From Chryseobacterium phocaeense (lineage in GTDB: Bacteria; Bacteroidota; Bacteroidia; Flavobacteriales; Weeksellaceae): DNA of 64,000 nt. Below the pieces are notes generated by a model that was given only the letters and a program-made list of their open reading frames with translations, searched no databases and was not told where the DNA came from. A program made the translations under genes and the position numbers. The stretch is taken from contig NZ_LT827015.1 of assembly GCF_900169075.1 (NCBI RefSeq), forward strand, positions 1,612,001-1,676,000, written 5' to 3'. This document shows, piece by piece, positions 26,279 through 35,409 of the stretch. Positions within the stretch are counted from its first letter, which is position 1, and every line of letters begins with the position of its first letter.

Positions 26279-27082
26279 TCAAACTACTTTTGCTTTACGG
26301 ACAATCTTGGCCAACAGCCCGGGAAAAAACCTCTTGAGATAGATCCCCATCACTTCCTGACCGCCAATGGCTACCTGGTTTTTCTTTTTTGAAATGGCAG
26401 AAAGCATTTTCCGGGCAAAGACGTCAGCCGGCATTCCTTTCATTGTAGCGTCATCCATTGTTCCCTGTGGGGAACCGTTACCTGTGACGGCATTAATAGA
26501 AATATTGGTCTGTATAAACCCGGGACAGATAAGGGTAATACCAATCTGTTTTGTATATAATTCGGCCCGCAATGAGTCGAAAAAACCGTGAAGGGCATGT
26601 TTAGCGGCTGCATAGCTGCTTCGCATCGGGCCTCCGAAAGCTCCCATGAGACTGGTCACTACTGCAATCTGCCCGCCACCATTCCGGATCATGTAGGGCA
26701 GTATAGCTTTCGTCAGGGCTACCGTCCCTACGAAATCAATATCCATAAGGCGTTTGTCCACTTCTATATCGGTATCCATGGCCAGAGATCTTTGTGAAAG
26801 GCCTGCATTATTGACCAGGATATCTATTTTTCCAAACTTTTCTATAGCTTCCATGGCAATATCCGGCATTTTTTTATAATCTGCAAGGTCCAGAGGTAAA
26901 ACATAGAAACGGTCGGCATGTAACCCTGCTTTTTGTGCCACAGCGTTCAGCTGTTCCTTATTTCTTGATGAAAGAATAATTTTTGCACTGCTTTTTTGTG
27001 CCAGCTCATTCACAAGCGCTTCACCTATGCCGGAAGAAGCCCCGGTGACCCAGACTGTTTTATTATCAAAATAAGTATTCAT
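26279..27082 (-). CDS. Short-chain dehydrogenase/reductase (SDR)
   Basis: A 267-residue classical SDR. The cofactor motif is TGASSGIGEALV (TGxxxGxG, residues 14-21), followed by N-N-A-G around 90 and the catalytic S...Y-A-A-A-K near 155-160. The C-terminal stretch (YLKRFFPGLLAKIVRKAKVV) is basic and hydrophobic and may touch membrane, as in DltE/sorbitol-type SDRs. Substrate unknown. The next gene in the same direction starts 124 bases upstream of it. Confidence 0.9.
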   Translation of the reverse strand: MNTYFDNKTVWVTGASSGIGEALVNELAQKSSAKIILSSRNKEQLNAVAQKAGLHADRFYVLPLDLADYKKMPDIAMEAIEKFGKIDILVNNAGLSQRSLAMDTDIEVDKRLMDIDFVGTVALTKAILPYMIRNGGGQIAVVTSLMGAFGGPMRSSYAAAKHALHGFFDSLRAELYTKQIGITLICPGFIQTNISINAVTGNGSPQGTMDDATMKGMPADVFARKMLSAISKKKNQVAIGGQEVMGIYLKRFFPGLLAKIVRKAKVV

Positions 27083-27205
27083 CGTTGTATTTTTAAGTTT
27101 TGTGTTATTTTTTCTTTAATTTGCTTTCTCCGCTTTCTTCGCCTTCCTCACTTAAATGAAAAAATTCATCACTGATCTTCGGAGAAGAATTCATCATTGA
27201 CTTTT

Positions 27206-28864
27206 TCAAAGTCCTGCAATATATTTCCCCGCCGTCATTCCTGAAAAAATGCATCCACCAAGAAATGTTCCTTCCAGTGCCCGGTAGCCATGCATTCCGC
27301 CGCCGCCAAAGCCTGCGGCTTCACCTGCTGCATACAGTCCTTTGATCACAGAGTCGTCTTCTTTTAAAACCTGTCCGTTCAGATTTGTTTTTATGCCACC
27401 CAGTGTCTTTCGGGTAAGAATATTAAGTCGTACTGCAATCAGGGGGCCATTCTTTGGGTCCAGTATTTTATGGGGGCTTGCCACGCGTCCGAGTTTGTCT
27501 CCTAAATAATTTCTGGTATTTCTGATATAGTTCACCTGAGTATCTTTTGAAAACTTATGGTCCAGTTCCATATCTCTGGCTTCAATCTGTTCTTTAATTT
27601 TATCATAATCCAGAAGATGATCTCCGGACAGAAGATTCATTCTTTCCACCAGGTCTTTCAAATTGTTTGAAACGATAAAATCTTTTCCGTGCTCTTTAAA
27701 AGCTTCTACAGGACCCGGTGCTTTCTTTCCAAAGATTCTTTTCAGGAAAAGGCCGTAATCTTTATTGGTAATATCCGGGTTCTGTTCTGATCCGGAGAGG
27801 GCAAATTCTTTTTTGATGATTTTTTGCGTCAGAATAAACCAGGAATAGGAATAACCGGTTTCCTGGATATACTTAAGCGTTCCCAACGTATCAAAACCAG
27901 GCAGGAATGGGGCGGGGAGGCGTTCTCCTTTGGCATCAAACCAGAGTGAAGACGGTCCGGGAAGTATTCGTATGCCGTGTTTCGGCCAAATAGGATTCCA
28001 GTTTTGTATGCCTTCCGTATAGTGCCACATTCTGTCCGGATTGATAATATGCGCTCCGGAACTTTCGGCAATTCCAATCATTTTTCCATCTACATAAGCC
28101 GGGACTCCACACACCATATTTTCCGGGGCTTTTCCTAATCTTTCCGGCCAGTTTTTCCTGACCAGTTCATGATTGGCTCCAATTCCTCCGGATGCAATGA
28201 TGACGTGAGGAGCATGATATTCAAAACGGGAAATTACATTTCTGTTGGTTTCTACACCTCTCTCTTTATCGTCATTTTCAAGAATGTCTCCTTTAAGGCC
28301 TTTCACAGCATCCTCTTCCACGATCAGTTCAGTAACCCTGTGTCTGAATTTCATCTGTAAAAGTCCTTTTTTCTGAGCTTCATAGGCTTTATCCACAAAC
28401 GGTTTCACCACTCCTGTTCCCGTTCCCCAGCTGACATGAAAGCGTGGCACAGAATTCCCGTGGCCTGTTGCTGAACCATCACCACGCTCTGCCCAGCCTA
28501 CCATAAACATAAATTTAATGCCCAGTCTGGAAACATAATCATATTTTTCATTAGCGGCAAATTTCAGATAAGCTTCCGCCCATTTTCTTGGCCAGTAATC
28601 TTCTTTACGGTCAAATCCGGCGGTCCCTTTCCAGTCCTGAAGAGCCAGCTCATAGGAATCTTTAATCCCCATTCTGCGCTGCTGGGGAGAATTGATCAGA
28701 AACAGACCTCCGAACGACCAGAATGCCTGTCCGCCGATATTCTGCTCCGTTTCCTGATCCAGCAGAAGTACTTTTTTTCCGGAATTGGTAATTTCCATAG
28801 CAGCCGTGAGACCTGCCAAGCCGGAACCTACAATAATCACATAAGGCTGGAATTTCTCGTCCAT
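27206..28864 (-). CDS. FAD-binding dehydrogenase (KSTD/fumarate-reductase-like)
   Basis: A 552-residue flavoprotein. The N-terminal dinucleotide fold is VGSGLAGLTAAMEI with VLLLDQE following, and the C-terminal FAD block is GLYAAGEAAGFGGGGMHGYRALEGTFLGG, both characteristic of FAD-binding dehydrogenases related to 3-ketosteroid dehydrogenase and flavocytochrome c. Members of this exact group are usually annotated only as FAD-binding dehydrogenase; the substrate is unknown. No export signal. Transcribed divergently from the rhodanese-TlpA pair. Confidence 0.88.
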   Translation of the reverse strand: MDEKFQPYVIIVGSGLAGLTAAMEITNSGKKVLLLDQETEQNIGGQAFWSFGGLFLINSPQQRRMGIKDSYELALQDWKGTAGFDRKEDYWPRKWAEAYLKFAANEKYDYVSRLGIKFMFMVGWAERGDGSATGHGNSVPRFHVSWGTGTGVVKPFVDKAYEAQKKGLLQMKFRHRVTELIVEEDAVKGLKGDILENDDKERGVETNRNVISRFEYHAPHVIIASGGIGANHELVRKNWPERLGKAPENMVCGVPAYVDGKMIGIAESSGAHIINPDRMWHYTEGIQNWNPIWPKHGIRILPGPSSLWFDAKGERLPAPFLPGFDTLGTLKYIQETGYSYSWFILTQKIIKKEFALSGSEQNPDITNKDYGLFLKRIFGKKAPGPVEAFKEHGKDFIVSNNLKDLVERMNLLSGDHLLDYDKIKEQIEARDMELDHKFSKDTQVNYIRNTRNYLGDKLGRVASPHKILDPKNGPLIAVRLNILTRKTLGGIKTNLNGQVLKEDDSVIKGLYAAGEAAGFGGGGMHGYRALEGTFLGGCIFSGMTAGKYIAGL

Positions 28865-28985
28865 GGTATTGATTTACTTTTGTTTGTCCTTTTATTATCC
28901 TACAATAAATATATAAAATATTTGAGATGGGATCACTTAAATTACTTCAAACAAAACTATGCTGATCATACTGTGTGTAAATTCA

Positions 28986-28993
28986 TATCTTTG
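28986..28993 (+). promoter_or_regulatory. -7 element (TATCTTTG) for the rhodanese-TlpA unit
   Basis: TATCTTTG matches TAnnTTTG and lies 13 bases before the ATG at 29007, which predicts a very short leader. No -33 box in the usual window. Confidence 0.45.
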
Positions 28994-29006
28994 TTAAAAA
29001 AGAAGA

Positions 29007-29441
29007 ATGAAATATTTGTTTATGATGGCTTTTCTGGTGTGTTCGATGTTCAGCCAGCTTACAGCACAGCAGAAACAGGATCCGTGGACGGAAAGCCAGT
29101 TGATGGATCCGGCGCTTTTAGCCTCAAGAATTACTGAAAGTAAAACAAAAAATATGGTCGTTATTTCAGTAGGGCCGGAAGCTATTATTAAAGGCTCTGT
29201 GGATATCGGACCAACCCGAGAGCCTGAAAATCTTGAAAAATTAAGAAATTATTTAAAGGATATTCCAAAAGATAAGGAAGTGGTGATCTATTGTGGATGC
29301 TGTCCGTTTGTAAAATGTCCGAACATCCGTCCTGCTTTTAATCTCCTTCAGGAAATGGGTTTCAAAAATGCAAAACTTCTGAATCTTCCAAAAAATATTA
29401 AAGCTGACTGGCTGGATAAAGACTATCCTATCAATGAATAA
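29007..29441 (+). CDS. Exported rhodanese-like domain protein
   Basis: A 144-residue periplasmic protein: signal peptide (MKYLFMMAFLVCSMFSQLTAQ) then a single rhodanese-like domain. The active-site loop reads V-V-I-Y-C-G-C-C-P-F-V-K-C-P-N-I-R-P, with the catalytic Cys after I-Y and two more cysteines, suggesting thiol or metal chemistry beyond plain sulfur transfer. It overlaps the TlpA gene region: the TlpA start (29443) is 2 bases after this stop. A coupled redox pair in the periplasm is likely. Confidence 0.85.
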   Translation: MKYLFMMAFLVCSMFSQLTAQQKQDPWTESQLMDPALLASRITESKTKNMVVISVGPEAIIKGSVDIGPTREPENLEKLRNYLKDIPKDKEVVIYCGCCPFVKCPNIRPAFNLLQEMGFKNAKLLNLPKNIKADWLDKDYPINE

Positions 29442-29442
29442 T

Positions 29443-29937
29443 ATGAAAGCTATTCTTACCTTATTCTCTGTATTGATTCTTACAGGATATGCAGCTGCAC
29501 AGCAGGCTAAGCTCGAAATAGGGCAGCAGGCCCCGGAAATTACATTATCGAAAAATGACGGTACTCCTTTCAGCCTTTCGTCTTTAAAAGGGAAGCTGGT
29601 CCTGATTGACTTTTGGGCTACCTGGTGTTCACCGTGTATGGAAGAACAGCCCGAACTGAAAACATTATATCAAAAAACAAAAGGAAAGGAGTTTGAAATA
29701 CTCGGTGTTTCTTTAGACCGGAATAAGGAAAGCTGGCAGAAAGCCATCGACCGTTTTGAAATCAGCTGGCCACAGGTGAGCGATCTGAAATTCTGGAGGA
29801 GCCCTGTTGCTAAAGCTTATGCCATTGAAGAACTTCCTTTTAATGTGGTTATTGATACACAGGGAAAGATCATTGCTAAAAACCTTCATGGAAAAGAGCT
29901 GGAAGGCTTTATCAGCAAGCATCTGAAACTTAATTAA
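29443..29937 (+). CDS. TlpA-family thiol-disulfide oxidoreductase
   Basis: A 164-residue periplasmic thioredoxin-like protein. Signal peptide MKAILTLFSVLILTGYAAAQ, then an AhpC/TSA-like domain with the redox site W-C-S-P-C-M-E-E in FWATWCSPCMEEQPEL. Cis-Pro is in E-E-L-P-F-N-V-V. It reduces or oxidises protein thiols outside the cytoplasm. Translation is probably coupled to the rhodanese gene; an ATG at 29434 inside the rhodanese stop is an alternative start. A strong terminator follows. Confidence 0.92.
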   Translation: MKAILTLFSVLILTGYAAAQQAKLEIGQQAPEITLSKNDGTPFSLSSLKGKLVLIDFWATWCSPCMEEQPELKTLYQKTKGKEFEILGVSLDRNKESWQKAIDRFEISWPQVSDLKFWRSPVAKAYAIEELPFNVVIDTQGKIIAKNLHGKELEGFISKHLKLN

Positions 29938-29953
29938 AACTTCAGAAACTAAT

Positions 29954-29991
29954 AAAAAACGGGTCAGAAAAATATTTCTGACCCGTTTTTT
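29954..29991. terminator. Strong bidirectional terminator
   Basis: A 17-base stem (AAAAAACGGGTCAGAAA, 29954-29970) pairs with 29975-29991 around AATA. It ends the TlpA unit and faces the small membrane protein gene. Confidence 0.9.
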
Positions 29992-30021
29992 ATTTGATAC
30001 CCAGTAAAAATTAGTTGATGA

Positions 30022-30288
<267 letters not shown>

Positions 30289-30301
30289 TTATGAAGAGAA
30301 A

Positions 30302-30793
30302 TTATTTCGTGATCCCAATCATTTTTAAGGCAAGAGTAGTCAGGTAAATGGCATCAAAAACAGTAAGCGATTCAATATCTGTAAATGTGGATGACATCAG
30401 GTCGCTTTTGTTAAAAGAAAGTTCAATACTCTCATTATAGGAAGCAACAAGCCTTACTACGGAATACCCATTATATGCTACGGAAAATCCTTCCAACAGA
30501 CAGTGCTGTTCTGCTTTCTGATAGTGGATATATTCTTCAAAACCTGCCGTAGTATCTCTTTTTCCGTCATTATGATCCAAGGATTTCCAGGCGGAATAAT
30601 TCTTGGGCTCTTTCAGGACGTTTCCTTGCGTATCCACGGGAACCAGCATTCCCAATGTCAGGGGTTTTCTTAAAAAACCGGCATAATTTTTCATCAGTCT
30701 CAGGGTCTGGAGATCGGCATATCCTTCGTTGGCGTAGTATTCAATAACGAAATCCGTCATCGGAATCAGCTTATGGGAAGCTTCAGTCGGCAT
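30302..30793 (-). CDS. Hypothetical protein, 163 residues
   Basis: Not recognised. Soluble, no signal peptide; mixed alpha/beta with EYIHYQKAEQHCLLEGFSVAYNGYSVVRLVASYNESIELSFNKSDL in the C-terminal half. It stands alone between the small membrane protein and MerC, transcribed away from MerC, and shares the intergenic region that contains the Zur/Fur-like palindrome. Confidence 0.75.
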   Translation of the reverse strand: MPTEASHKLIPMTDFVIEYYANEGYADLQTLRLMKNYAGFLRKPLTLGMLVPVDTQGNVLKEPKNYSAWKSLDHNDGKRDTTAGFEEYIHYQKAEQHCLLEGFSVAYNGYSVVRLVASYNESIELSFNKSDLMSSTFTDIESLTVFDAIYLTTLALKMIGITK

Positions 30794-30906
30794 AATGGGT
30801 GTTTACTTTTTTGAAAATAAAAATAGTATTTTTATTGACTTTATCAAAAAGATCAGGGAATTTAAATTTAATCGTAGGTCGCAAAGTAGGGAGTGTTTTA
30901 ATTTAA

Positions 30907-30921
30907 TGCAACAAAGTTGCA
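30907..30921. promoter_or_regulatory. Zur/Fur-like palindromic operator before MerC
   Basis: TGCAACAAAGTTGCA is a perfect 6-3-6 palindrome. It overlaps the probable -33 TTG (30917-30919) of the MerC promoter, 21 bases upstream of the -7 box TACCTTTG (30941-30948). A repressor bound here would block RNA polymerase. The identity of the repressor (a Fur-family metalloregulator such as Zur) is inferred from the shape of the site and the metal-linked target. Confidence 0.6.
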
Positions 30922-30940
30922 ATATTTGAATTTTATTCTA

Positions 30941-30948
30941 TACCTTTG
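30941..30948 (+). promoter_or_regulatory. -7 promoter element (TACCTTTG) of MerC gene
   Basis: Matches TAnnTTTG; the -33 TTG lies inside the palindrome at 30907-30921 with a 21-base spacer, within the 17-23 range known for this phylum. The start codon is 38 bases downstream. Confidence 0.6.
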
Positions 30949-30986
30949 CCCCAGACTTACAACAAGAAATTTAAATCCCTTATTTT

Positions 30987-31325
30987 ATGAAATCGAAAAT
31001 ATTAGATGCAGTGGGAATTTCTGCAGCAGTTCTATGTCTTATCCATTGCATTGCCTTTCCTTTACTGATGATCATTCCACTGGGAATATCGCACAATCCC
31101 TATATTGACCTGGCTTTCCTGATCATCGGAGCTCTCGTGGTGTACAAGGTTACAAAATCCATGACCAGACGTTGGCTGAAGGCTTTATTCTGGGCTTCCA
31201 TTATTTTAATCTCCATTTCAGTTCTGGCGGATTTTATCTTTGAAGTACATATTCCACTCATTTATGCAGGAGCAGCAGGACTGATAGCGGGTCACCTTAT
31301 CAACTTTAAGAACCACCGGCATTAA
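30987..31325 (+). CDS. merC: MerC-domain membrane protein
   Basis: A 112-residue inner-membrane protein with four hydrophobic helices. The metal motif is C-L-I-H-C-I-A-F-P in the first helix (cysteines at about 17 and 21), the position used by MerC for metal transport. In Bacteroidota, MerC homologues are often chromosomal and linked to zinc/iron regulation rather than to mercury resistance; here the operator supports that. There are no other mer genes nearby, so the substrate is uncertain. The alkaline phosphatase follows after 83 bases. Confidence 0.88.
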   Translation: MKSKILDAVGISAAVLCLIHCIAFPLLMIIPLGISHNPYIDLAFLIIGALVVYKVTKSMTRRWLKALFWASIILISISVLADFIFEVHIPLIYAGAAGLIAGHLINFKNHRH

Positions 31326-31408
31326 CCGGAAAATTCATAATTAATTAACGCCACTTTATGTCATCAGTATTAATTACCCAATAAATTGCATTACAAAATC
31401 TTACGACC

Positions 31409-32806
31409 ATGGAGAGACGCCAATTTTTAAAAGGTTCAGCATTAGTTTCAGGCCTGCTTACTTTAAATCCGGCTGATTTCTTCGCCAATTCCATGAAAGA
31501 AATTCCTGAGCCCAGGAAAAAAGCAAAAAATATTATTTTTATGATCAGTGACGGGATGAGCTCCGGAACTTTGGCTATGGCCGATCTCTATTCCAGAAAT
31601 ATTTTAGGCAAAACCACCAACTGGATGAATCTGTATGATGAAAATAAAGTATCCAGGGCTTTGATGGACACGGCCTCTGCAAGTTCTATCGTTACAGATT
31701 CTGCAGCAGCAAGTTCTTCCTTTGGGGGAGGCTTCCGGGTGAAAAATGGAGTTCTTAACATCGGTTCTCATGGTGAAAAATATGTTCCGGCCTGGCAAAA
31801 ATTTAAAAAAGCAGGAAAAAAGACCGGATGTGTAACCACGGTAACCATTACCCATGCCACTCCGGCAGGGTTCTGTGTGAACTCAGACAGCAGAAATGCA
31901 GAAAACGATATTGCAGAAATGTATGCTGAAATAGGTTTTGATGTGATGATGGGCGGTGGCGATGAGTTCTTTAATCCTTTAAAACGAGAAGATCAGAAAG
32001 ATGTGTATGGGATTTACAAACAAAAAGGCTATCAGATCCTTAACAACAGGGCTAATTTAAAAAATATTGAAAAGGGAAAGAAGCTTCTGGGTGTTTTCAA
32101 TTCCGGGGCGCTTCCGTATTCCATCGACAGGGCTCATATTGCTGAACTCCAGAACACACCTTCTCTTGCCGAAATGGCCCAAACCGCAATAGATCAGATG
32201 AAAGACCATCCGGAAGGCTTTGTGTTGCAGGTAGAAGGCGGAAAAGTAGACTGGGCTGCCCATGCCAATGATATTGCGGCTTTGATCCATGACCAGCTTG
32301 CGTTTGATGAAGCAGTAAAAACTGTTATGGATTTTGCAGAAAAAGACCAGAATACACTGGTAATCATTACTACAGATCATGGAAATGCCAATCCCGGAAC
32401 TATTTATGGTCCGGATGCCACTAAAAATTTTAACAGCATCTCTCATTACCAATATACCAACGAGTATATCCTGAATGCCATTCGTCCTGATTTTAATCTT
32501 CAGAAGATGAAAGACTGGATTTATGAAACCAATAAAATAAGTCTTGCCGATGATGACGCCAGGTATTTATTAAGCTTTTACTCAGGGTTGGAAAAACAGG
32601 AAACCGGAATTTACAACTACAAAAAACTGCCTTTTAAGGCGTATTCGGATATTCAGAAAAAGCATAATTCTGTGGGCTGGATCAGCATGGATCACTCGGG
32701 AGATTATGTGGAAGTGGCCGTCTACGGTCCGGGAAAGGAGCTTTTGCCGGCTTTTATTAAAAACACGGATCTGCATTACCTGATGCTTAAGGCAACGCAG
32801 ATATAA
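31409..32806 (+). CDS. Alkaline phosphatase (PhoA-type)
   Basis: A 465-residue periplasmic alkaline phosphatase. The N-terminus MERRQFLKGSALVSGLL has the R-R-x-F-L-K pattern of a Tat signal. The fold is marked by IFMISDGMSSGTL (first metal Asp), T-D-S-A-A-A-S-S-S (nucleophile Ser near residue 97), V-T-I-T-H-A-T-P, E-G-G-K-V-D-W-A-A-H-A-N-D (metal ligands) and T-T-D-H-G-N-A-N-P. It hydrolyses phosphomonoesters with two Zn and a Mg. Co-oriented with MerC; zinc dependence could link the two but this is speculative. Confidence 0.93.
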   Translation: MERRQFLKGSALVSGLLTLNPADFFANSMKEIPEPRKKAKNIIFMISDGMSSGTLAMADLYSRNILGKTTNWMNLYDENKVSRALMDTASASSIVTDSAAASSSFGGGFRVKNGVLNIGSHGEKYVPAWQKFKKAGKKTGCVTTVTITHATPAGFCVNSDSRNAENDIAEMYAEIGFDVMMGGGDEFFNPLKREDQKDVYGIYKQKGYQILNNRANLKNIEKGKKLLGVFNSGALPYSIDRAHIAELQNTPSLAEMAQTAIDQMKDHPEGFVLQVEGGKVDWAAHANDIAALIHDQLAFDEAVKTVMDFAEKDQNTLVIITTDHGNANPGTIYGPDATKNFNSISHYQYTNEYILNAIRPDFNLQKMKDWIYETNKISLADDDARYLLSFYSGLEKQETGIYNYKKLPFKAYSDIQKKHNSVGWISMDHSGDYVEVAVYGPGKELLPAFIKNTDLHYLMLKATQI

Positions 32807-32814
32807 ACTGTTTG

Positions 32815-33417
32815 TCAGGATCTTGGCTTACTCACATATTTATTTCCTGTGATATAAAAACGCCACGGCAGTAAAGCGTCTTCCTGGGCATATGCTACTC
32901 CAATACGCGGTCCGGCAACAATCTCTTCCGGGGCATACCGGATTCCGTGATCTTCAATCCAGATTTCGCTTTCGGTGAGATGTTTCCTGTTAAAATTACG
33001 ATCAATACCCAAAGCTTTAGCTGCTGAACCGGGTCCGGATGAAATAGCAGGTTTTGTAGAAGACATTTTACGTCTCAGCTCCATAATGTCCTGTCCCACC
33101 AGAGGTTCTACAGCGCGGATCAGTACCGCATGAGGCTCACCCTCCACAGACGTCACCACATTGAAAAGATGATGAATTCCATAACATAAATACACATAAG
33201 AAACGCCGCCCTGGCTGTATAAGGTCTCAGTCCGTTCGGTACGCCGCCCGCCATACGCATGGGAAGCTTTATCTACCACCCCGAAATAGGCTTCGGTTTC
33301 TACAATAATGCCGGCCGTAATCTGCCCGTCAATCTCGGTAAAAAGAATTTTTCCCAAAAGATCTTTAGCCAGGAAAATAACATCCTGATTCAGGTAATAG
33401 GAAAGGGGAAGTTTCAA
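32815..33417 (-). CDS. DNA-3-methyladenine glycosylase (AAG/Mpg type)
   Basis: A 200-residue monofunctional DNA glycosylase of the AAG/MPG family that removes alkylated purines. It opens with the helix ending A-K-D-L-L-G-K, followed by V-E-T-E-A-Y (catalytic Glu) and S-H-A-Y-G-G-R-R-T-E-R; then YVYLCYGIHHLFNVVT and GPGSAAKALGID. The length fits the bacterial family. It converges with the alkaline phosphatase gene, 8 bases from its stop. Confidence 0.93.
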   Translation of the reverse strand: MKLPLSYYLNQDVIFLAKDLLGKILFTEIDGQITAGIIVETEAYFGVVDKASHAYGGRRTERTETLYSQGGVSYVYLCYGIHHLFNVVTSVEGEPHAVLIRAVEPLVGQDIMELRRKMSSTKPAISSGPGSAAKALGIDRNFNRKHLTESEIWIEDHGIRYAPEEIVAGPRIGVAYAQEDALLPWRFYITGNKYVSKPRS

Positions 33418-33601
33418 ATCTGCTGTATTTATTGTTTAAGACAAAGCAAATGTAGGCATCAGATACTTATTATCAAAGTGTTCATATCATCATTTCTTTA
33501 TAATCTATTACTTAAAAAAATAAGACTTTGGCAAAAAATGATTAATTTCAAACCAGAATGATTTTGCCCACGCAGATCATTGAAATTCAAATCATTCACC
33601 T

Positions 33602-33970
33602 ATGAACAATGAAGAGTATTTAGCCTATCTGGAATTGCCGGAAAATAGAACGCCGTTCGGACACAGGATAGCCAATCTGGTTGCGGATCAGCTACAAACC
33701 GGAAAGATTTTAGGCTACAGTCACCGGGATTACTGCGGAATGGGAATGCAGGCTGATGAGCATCAACGGTTTTTCTACGGAGAAATTTATGACGGCTATC
33801 TTGAGGCATCCAAAGTATTTGAAAACAGAGAGCAGTTTGTCTCATGGCTTTCCGGACAGTCTACCGTTTCATTGGCCCGTCTGGATGATGATGAATTTTT
33901 TGCAGGCAACCAGGTAATTTCAAGAAACCGGGTACTGGAATTTATCGGTAAAAAAGAGATCACATTTTAA
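33602..33970 (+). CDS. Hypothetical protein, 122 residues
   Basis: Not recognised. A small soluble protein with an HRDYCGMGMQ segment in the middle and an acidic C-terminal half (SLARLDDDEFFAGNQVISRNRVLEF). No signal peptide. It is followed 9 bases later by a lipoprotein gene, so the two may be one unit. Confidence 0.72.
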   Translation: MNNEEYLAYLELPENRTPFGHRIANLVADQLQTGKILGYSHRDYCGMGMQADEHQRFFYGEIYDGYLEASKVFENREQFVSWLSGQSTVSLARLDDDEFFAGNQVISRNRVLEFIGKKEITF

Positions 33971-33979
33971 AATTTTGTT

Positions 33980-34405
33980 ATGGAAAAATATAATCACTCA
34001 ATAATAGTCCTGGCTATGTTTCTTTTCCAGGTCTCCTGTAGTCAGGATACTTCGAAAAAGGCCCAATCAGCCAATGCTAAAACGAAAACTTCAGACAAAA
34101 CGGAATTGCTCTGCTGGAAGGATATCAGGGTCGGTGAACTTCCTCCCGAAGGAGCCTATTATGCCATTGACAGCCTGGTAAAAAAATGGGGATTATGCTA
34201 TGAACGGGTAGAAACCGGATGTGAGATAGATGATAAAACCAGAAAGCTACAAAGAGAGGCTGAGCGGTCTAATGATCTTTATTTCAAAAGTCTTGAGCAT
34301 AAGCTGGGGAAAAACTGGAAACAGCAGTTTGATAAGGAACTCCATATAGCAGACAGCATCAACTGGATTAAGATCAGCGAACAGATCAGAAGCATGAATA
34401 AATAA
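33980..34405 (+). CDS. Hypothetical lipoprotein, 141 residues
   Basis: Signal peptide with lipobox F-Q-V-S-C (Cys near residue 20). The mature part starts with a Ser/Lys/Thr-rich linker and contains ELLCWKDIRVGELPPEGAYYAIDSLVKKWGLCYERVETGC with three cysteines, then a charged helical tail. No family recognised. It lies just downstream of the 122-residue hypothetical gene. Confidence 0.72.
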   Translation: MEKYNHSIIVLAMFLFQVSCSQDTSKKAQSANAKTKTSDKTELLCWKDIRVGELPPEGAYYAIDSLVKKWGLCYERVETGCEIDDKTRKLQREAERSNDLYFKSLEHKLGKNWKQQFDKELHIADSINWIKISEQIRSMNK

Positions 34406-34416
34406 ATGGAAATTAA

Positions 34417-34451
34417 AATTAAAAGAGACCTTAAAAAGGCCTCTTTTAATT
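34417..34451. terminator. Bidirectional terminator
   Basis: AATTAAAAGAGACC (34417-34430) pairs with GGCCTCTTTTAATT (34438-34451) around 7 bases with one A-C mismatch. It separates the lipoprotein gene from the convergent DUF892 gene. Confidence 0.75.
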
Positions 34452-34460
34452 GAATATTGC

Positions 34461-35027
34461 TTATTTTGCTTTGCTGTTGATGGCTGTATCTGCAACCTTT
34501 GTGAGCAATTCGTCACATTTTTTTTCTTCGGCAAGGGTAGCCAGCAGATTTTTAAGACAGTCTTTTTCTTTCAGAACTTTAGCGTAAGCAGCCAATGTTC
34601 CATAAGTGGCAATTTCATAATGCTCCACTTTCTGGGCAGCTGCAATAATTCCGGCATCTCTTACAGGTCCGGCTTCGGTTTCTTCCATAATGCTTTTCCC
34701 TTCATCCAGTAATCCCTGCATGGCATCACATTTTTTAGCCTGAGCCTTTTTTCCAATTGCGGCAAAACATTCTTCAAGTCTTTTCACGTGAATTTTGGTT
34801 TCGTTGAAGTGTTTTTCAATGCCTGCCTTCAGATTTTTATCCGTAGCATTTTTATGCATTTTGGGGAGGGCTTTTACAAGAGCTTTTTCCGCCCAGTAGA
34901 TATCTTTCAGAGAATCTTCAAATAAATCTTTCAGCTCTTTGGCTGCATTTTTTTTAGCAGGCGTTTTTCCTGTTTTCTTAGCTGTAGTTTTCGACACCGT
35001 TCTTTTTGCTGTTTTTTTCGTTTCCAT
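34461..35027 (-). CDS. Ferritin-like DUF892 (YciF-type) protein with Lys-rich tail
   Basis: A 188-residue protein: a very basic N-terminal extension of ~27 residues (many K, A, T, similar to histone-like tails), then a four-helix DUF892 domain (LFEDSLKDIYWAEKALVKALPKM... VEHYEIATYGTLAAYAKVL). YciE/YciF-type proteins are stress-induced ferritin-like proteins, here without obvious proof of a metal site. The tail could bind DNA or polyphosphate; that is inference. Monocistronic. Confidence 0.85.
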   Translation of the reverse strand: METKKTAKRTVSKTTAKKTGKTPAKKNAAKELKDLFEDSLKDIYWAEKALVKALPKMHKNATDKNLKAGIEKHFNETKIHVKRLEECFAAIGKKAQAKKCDAMQGLLDEGKSIMEETEAGPVRDAGIIAAAQKVEHYEIATYGTLAAYAKVLKEKDCLKNLLATLAEEKKCDELLTKVADTAINSKAK

Positions 35028-35178
35028 AATATGATAATTTAGTGATTGATTATTTTATACCTAACCCTGCAATGATAATATTAGTCCCGGATTCCGGGCA
35101 TTAATGTGGTACCAGACCATGTGCGGGGATATGATTTTTACAGATTAAAGGCCATACAAAAATGAAATCGCGAAGTGA

Positions 35179-35409
35179 TTAATCTTCTTTTTCTTTTCTG
35201 AAACTAACGACCTCATACTCATCATTCGAGCAGTATTTTTTACAGCTGCTGTCCTGAAAATCATCCGGATTTTTTGAAAATTCTTCAATATATTCAGCAC
35301 TTTCTGCAGTATCAGCAGGGGTGATGATGATATGATAATTCTGAAGAACGGATTCATCCGCTTTTTCTAAAGCTTCTTTTTTATAGGCTAAGGCTTTATT
35401 ATATTTCAT
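35179..35409 (-). CDS. Hypothetical small acidic protein
   Basis: A 77-residue soluble protein (MKYNKALAYKKEALEK then NYHIIITPADTAESAEYIEEF), with cysteines in SSCKKYCSND. Starts at 35514 and 35565 are also open in frame, but the helix-forming opening and size favour 35409. Function unknown; it points away from the ExoIII gene and shares its promoter region. Confidence 0.6.
   Translation of the reverse strand: MKYNKALAYKKEALEKADESVLQNYHIIITPADTAESAEYIEEFSKNPDDFQDSSCKKYCSNDEYEVVSFRKEKED

Noticed and set aside
28880..29137. 85-codon frame before the rhodanese gene
   Set aside because: It overlaps the rhodanese gene in another frame and lacks any recognisable domain; the rhodanese frame has a signal peptide and active site.
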